Source: Elysia chlorotica (lineage: Eukaryota; Mollusca; Gastropoda; Plakobranchidae). From it: 64,000 nt of DNA. A program made the translations under genes and the position numbers. Positions 61,262-64,000 of this stretch are shown in pieces; the first letter of the stretch is position 1; each line of letters opens with the position of its first letter. Under the pieces are notes generated by a model that had not been told where the DNA came from, ran no database searches, and saw nothing but the letters and a program-made list of their open reading frames with translations. Location of the stretch: NCBI GenBank assembly GCA_003991915.1, contig RQTK01000029.1, positions 558,254 to 622,253 of the forward strand, given 5' to 3'.

Positions 61262-62010
61262 ACCATAAGTTGTCGCCACGCTGTCGTGCCATGGAGATCA
61301 GACAATAGCAGTCGCACTTATAACCTTGAGGCCCCTGTACTTACCCCAAGACTACATAGTTTGTCGCTGTTTACATTATTGCGGCCCTTTGAGACTGGTG
61401 TAAAAGGGATGTGTCGAGGCAATTTGGTATCCTCCGGATGTGGGAAAGCCTGTATTTCTTCTGTGCGTCCAACTGGAGTAATTTGTCTATTGGAGTTATT
61501 AAACCTGACTCGACCAGATCATGACAGATGTACATGCCGCCACCCATCGTCTCCCGAGACGGGTCGAACTTGTTCAAGTGGTAAAGCCTTGTGCACCTAA
61601 ACGGGAGACCCTTAGTTCGAAACTCACGATTGGTCACTAGTTTAGGTAGCTCAGACAATACTTGCGAAGCTGGCAACCATTAAGGTACCTGCTATTATCC
61701 CAATTAAACCGGGCCGTTGACATAGTCTGTCGCTGTTTTTTTATTATCGGCTCTATTGAGGACATAATTGTGGAGCCAATGTCGTAAGGTTGTCATCCGT
61801 TATCATCCAGTGGATCTCAGAGCCTGTGTTGTCCCTGTTTATCCAACAATGGTTAAACTGTCAGTTGTAGTTATTCACCTAACCTTGACCAGACCACTAC
61901 AGAACTACAGGCCGTCACCCTTCGTCTCCCGAGACGGGACAAACTGGCGTTAGTTGCAAAGCGCTCGTTTCTCAACCGGGAAGTCTTTGGTTCGAAACCT
62001 AAGCTAGCTC
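61262..62010 (+). repeat. Older tandem duplication, about 350-bp unit with tRNA-like heads
   Basis: Unit 1 (about 61262-61640) and unit 2 (about 61690-62010) share TTGTCGCTGTTT, CATCGTCTCCCGAGACGGG-like and GTTCGAAAC stretches in the same order. Each ends in a SINE-type head. The segment around TTGAGACTGGTGTAAAAGGG also occurs in the 57-60 kb unit (58145, 59740). Confidence 0.6.
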
Positions 62011-62389
62011 AAAATTTGGTGCGGGACTCAAACCACGGACTTCCTGCATATGCAGCTCTAGTTTAAGGCTGCGCAACATCCCCCCCCCCAAACACACACA
62101 CACGATCACACACGATATAAAGTAATAATGGAGTAATTTTTAGGTTCATGCATGAAAAAACCCAAAGAAATGCAATTGTTTACCAGAATTATAATTAAAA
62201 GCTTATTCTAACATTTTCAACTGTCACATGCTGGCATTTCCACATGAGCTTACATTTGTGATACCTGTGACAATACGCATGACCAGCTATTAAAAATATG
62301 AGCATACCACATCATCTACATGTATACTTATCCACTTCTGATGTTAATGTGCTAACATGTCCTAAATTCAGACTATCTTTGACGAATCT

Positions 62390-62592
62390 TTAGTTTGATC
62401 CCGAGATAGGAAAAATCTATTTTACTGGATTTGTCCCCTACCAGTTTGGTGGATATCAGTATAATGTAACCAGCTGAGACAAAAATGCTGATACACCCGC
62501 TCTGTCTCTGTATGGCAGTACGTAAAGCTGTTGGACGTTAGTCTTGGGACCCATCCGCGAGATAGCCTATTTGCTAGTGTTGGACGTTACAG
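62390..62592 (+). repeat. tRNA-derived SINE, head truncated
   Basis: The body (GTGGATATCAGTATAATGTA) and the tail (AGTGTTGGACGTTA) are visible. Confidence 0.65.
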
Positions 62593-63349
62593 AAGAAACC
62601 TACCTACTACTCTCAATATCAGTTTCTCTGACGCTGCTCCCACTATATTAGCATCTGACTTGAGAGTTCCTAAACATGAAGCAAATTCTACATCAGCAGA
62701 TTTTTTAGAAAGCAGATAGAAGTTGGTTTCCGGGAAAAACTGAGGAATCACCAAAATATTTTTTGTAAGGTTCAGTTTCATTTTAATGTTGATGAAATTT
62801 GAAATCTCAGCATCCTTTCTAAAACTGGCATTTAACAAAAATCTTTGAATACAATTCACAGTGGTTTTACCCTAATAAATATTTTTCGATGTTTCCTCTC
62901 ATAATAATTTGGAGAGCCCTTCATATCAAATACAGTACCAGGAAGTTATGATTCAGCGGTAATTTTGCCTTCTCAATCCGTCTCAAAGTGGTACGTACAC
63001 CGGGAAAGCCCAGCAATTGTAGATGCTTGTAATTTTGTTCTCGGTTTCTTACTTCTTAGTTAACATCTGTCCTCAGCGCACCAACCAGGCTTCGGCTTAA
63101 ACTTGCAACCACTAGCTTTTACTGAGCTATTGCATCTTGCATTGTCAGATCTACATGATTTGAGCTTACGACTTATCTTAAGATATAAAATTAAGAAGGC
63201 TTACGAACAAGTATGTACTTACGACTCGAACAAATGTCTACACTCATTTTTAGGCTTGGAAGCATCTTTTATTTCATGTTTACACAGGGGAAATATAAAC
63301 TTGTGACTGTTGGAATATAAATCTTGACAGTTTTCGTGTATTTTTGCGA

Positions 63350-63582
63350 GCGCAAGTGGCTGAGCGTTGGTCTCCCAATCGGGAGGCGCCCAGTTCGAAA
63401 CGCACAATCGGTCCCCTACTGGTTGGGTCGGTGTTGGTATAACATGGACAGCTAAAACAGGAATCATGGTATTCTCGCACTGTATCTGTGAACACACGGA
63501 AACTTCTCAGGCATTAGTCTTGGGATTCTTCCACAATAAAGAACATATAGTGCGGGCGTTCGACGCTAAGCAACCAACACAA
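63350..63582 (+). repeat. tRNA-derived SINE
   Basis: The head (AAGTGGCTGAGCGTTGGTCT, CCAGTTCGAAACGC), the body (TGGTTGGGTCGGTGTTGG) and a tail GCGTTCGACGCTAAGCAACC are present. Confidence 0.75.
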
Positions 63583-63739
63583 CTAATCTATCAAACAGAA
63601 CTCTACTTTGGTCTCTGAGGCCCCAAAACAAACCCTAGAGGATCAAGGCCCATACTAACATAGCAAACTCTTGTTGACAGATAACCCTCAGCGAAGGTCA
63701 TGCTGGCTTAATTTAAAGAGCGCTAGGTTTAAATTAAGA

Positions 63740-64000
63740 TGTTCCTAGTTCTATCTCATCATAAAGAGCTTCTACAGCAACTTCAGGTGTAGAGTTGGCA
63801 ACAGCAGCACCAGCTTCGAAGTGAAGACTGGCGTTAGGCAGGGATGCGTGATGTCAGCACTGCTTTTTAACATCACCATAGACTGGGTCATGAGACGAAC
63901 AACAGAGGATAAATCAAGGGGCATCAGATGGAACCTATTCTCAACACTGGAAGATCTGGACTTTGCAGACGACTTGGCCCTGTTGTCCCACACCCACAAC
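63740..64000 (+). mobile_element. LINE reverse transcriptase, runs off the right edge
   Basis: An open plus frame from about 63745 reads YSNFRCRVGNSSTSFEVKTG, then VRQGCVMSALLFN, DWVMRRTT and DLDFADDLALLSH. FADD is the catalytic palm motif of a non-LTR reverse transcriptase and VRQGC is the preceding conserved block. A stop upstream suggests 5' truncation. The frame is intact up to the window end. Confidence 0.85.

Overview
This window looks like a chromosomal segment from an invertebrate animal, most likely a mollusc. The reasons are AT-rich sequence, short exons in long introns, very abundant (GA)n, (GATA)n, (GACA)n and trinucleotide microsatellites, many copies of one tRNA-derived SINE, and proteins of animal type. 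No prokaryotic feature was seen. Domain and family calls are from reading translations by eye, without database searches.

The left 39 kb is one large minus-strand gene for a molybdo-flavoenzyme of the xanthine dehydrogenase/aldehyde oxidase family. I placed 33 coding exons between 39298 (start codon) and 2836. All exon junctions are GT-AG and all phases agree, giving about 1,268 residues: two [2Fe-2S] domains, an FAD domain, a CODH-FAD C-terminal domain and the two molybdopterin domains. The terminal exon (a few tens of residues) must lie left of the window. The active site keeps the family Gln, Arg and Glu but lacks the two purine-binding residues of xanthine dehydrogenase, so an aldehyde oxidase-like enzyme is the better guess. 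Intron 4 carries a tandem array of extra, decaying copies of the exons for the second [2Fe-2S] domain. Intron 5 holds a perfect 94-bp inverted repeat. Intron 1 (about 7 kb) holds a badly broken Ty3-class LTR element fossil and long microsatellites.

From 39.4 to 48.5 kb there is no gene that I can support: SINEs, microsatellites and several tandem duplications. From 54.3 to 48.6 kb, also on the minus strand, lies a C2H2 zinc-finger gene with three coding exons, an AT-hook, a basic nuclear signal, an 18-residue coding minisatellite and nine zinc fingers. It shows two small frame breaks that together restore the frame. From 57.2 to 62 kb there is a 1.4-kb direct tandem duplication and a second, older one, both associated with SINE heads. 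The window ends inside the reverse transcriptase of a LINE.

The two genes have no evident functional link; one is a redox enzyme and the other a probable DNA-binding regulator.
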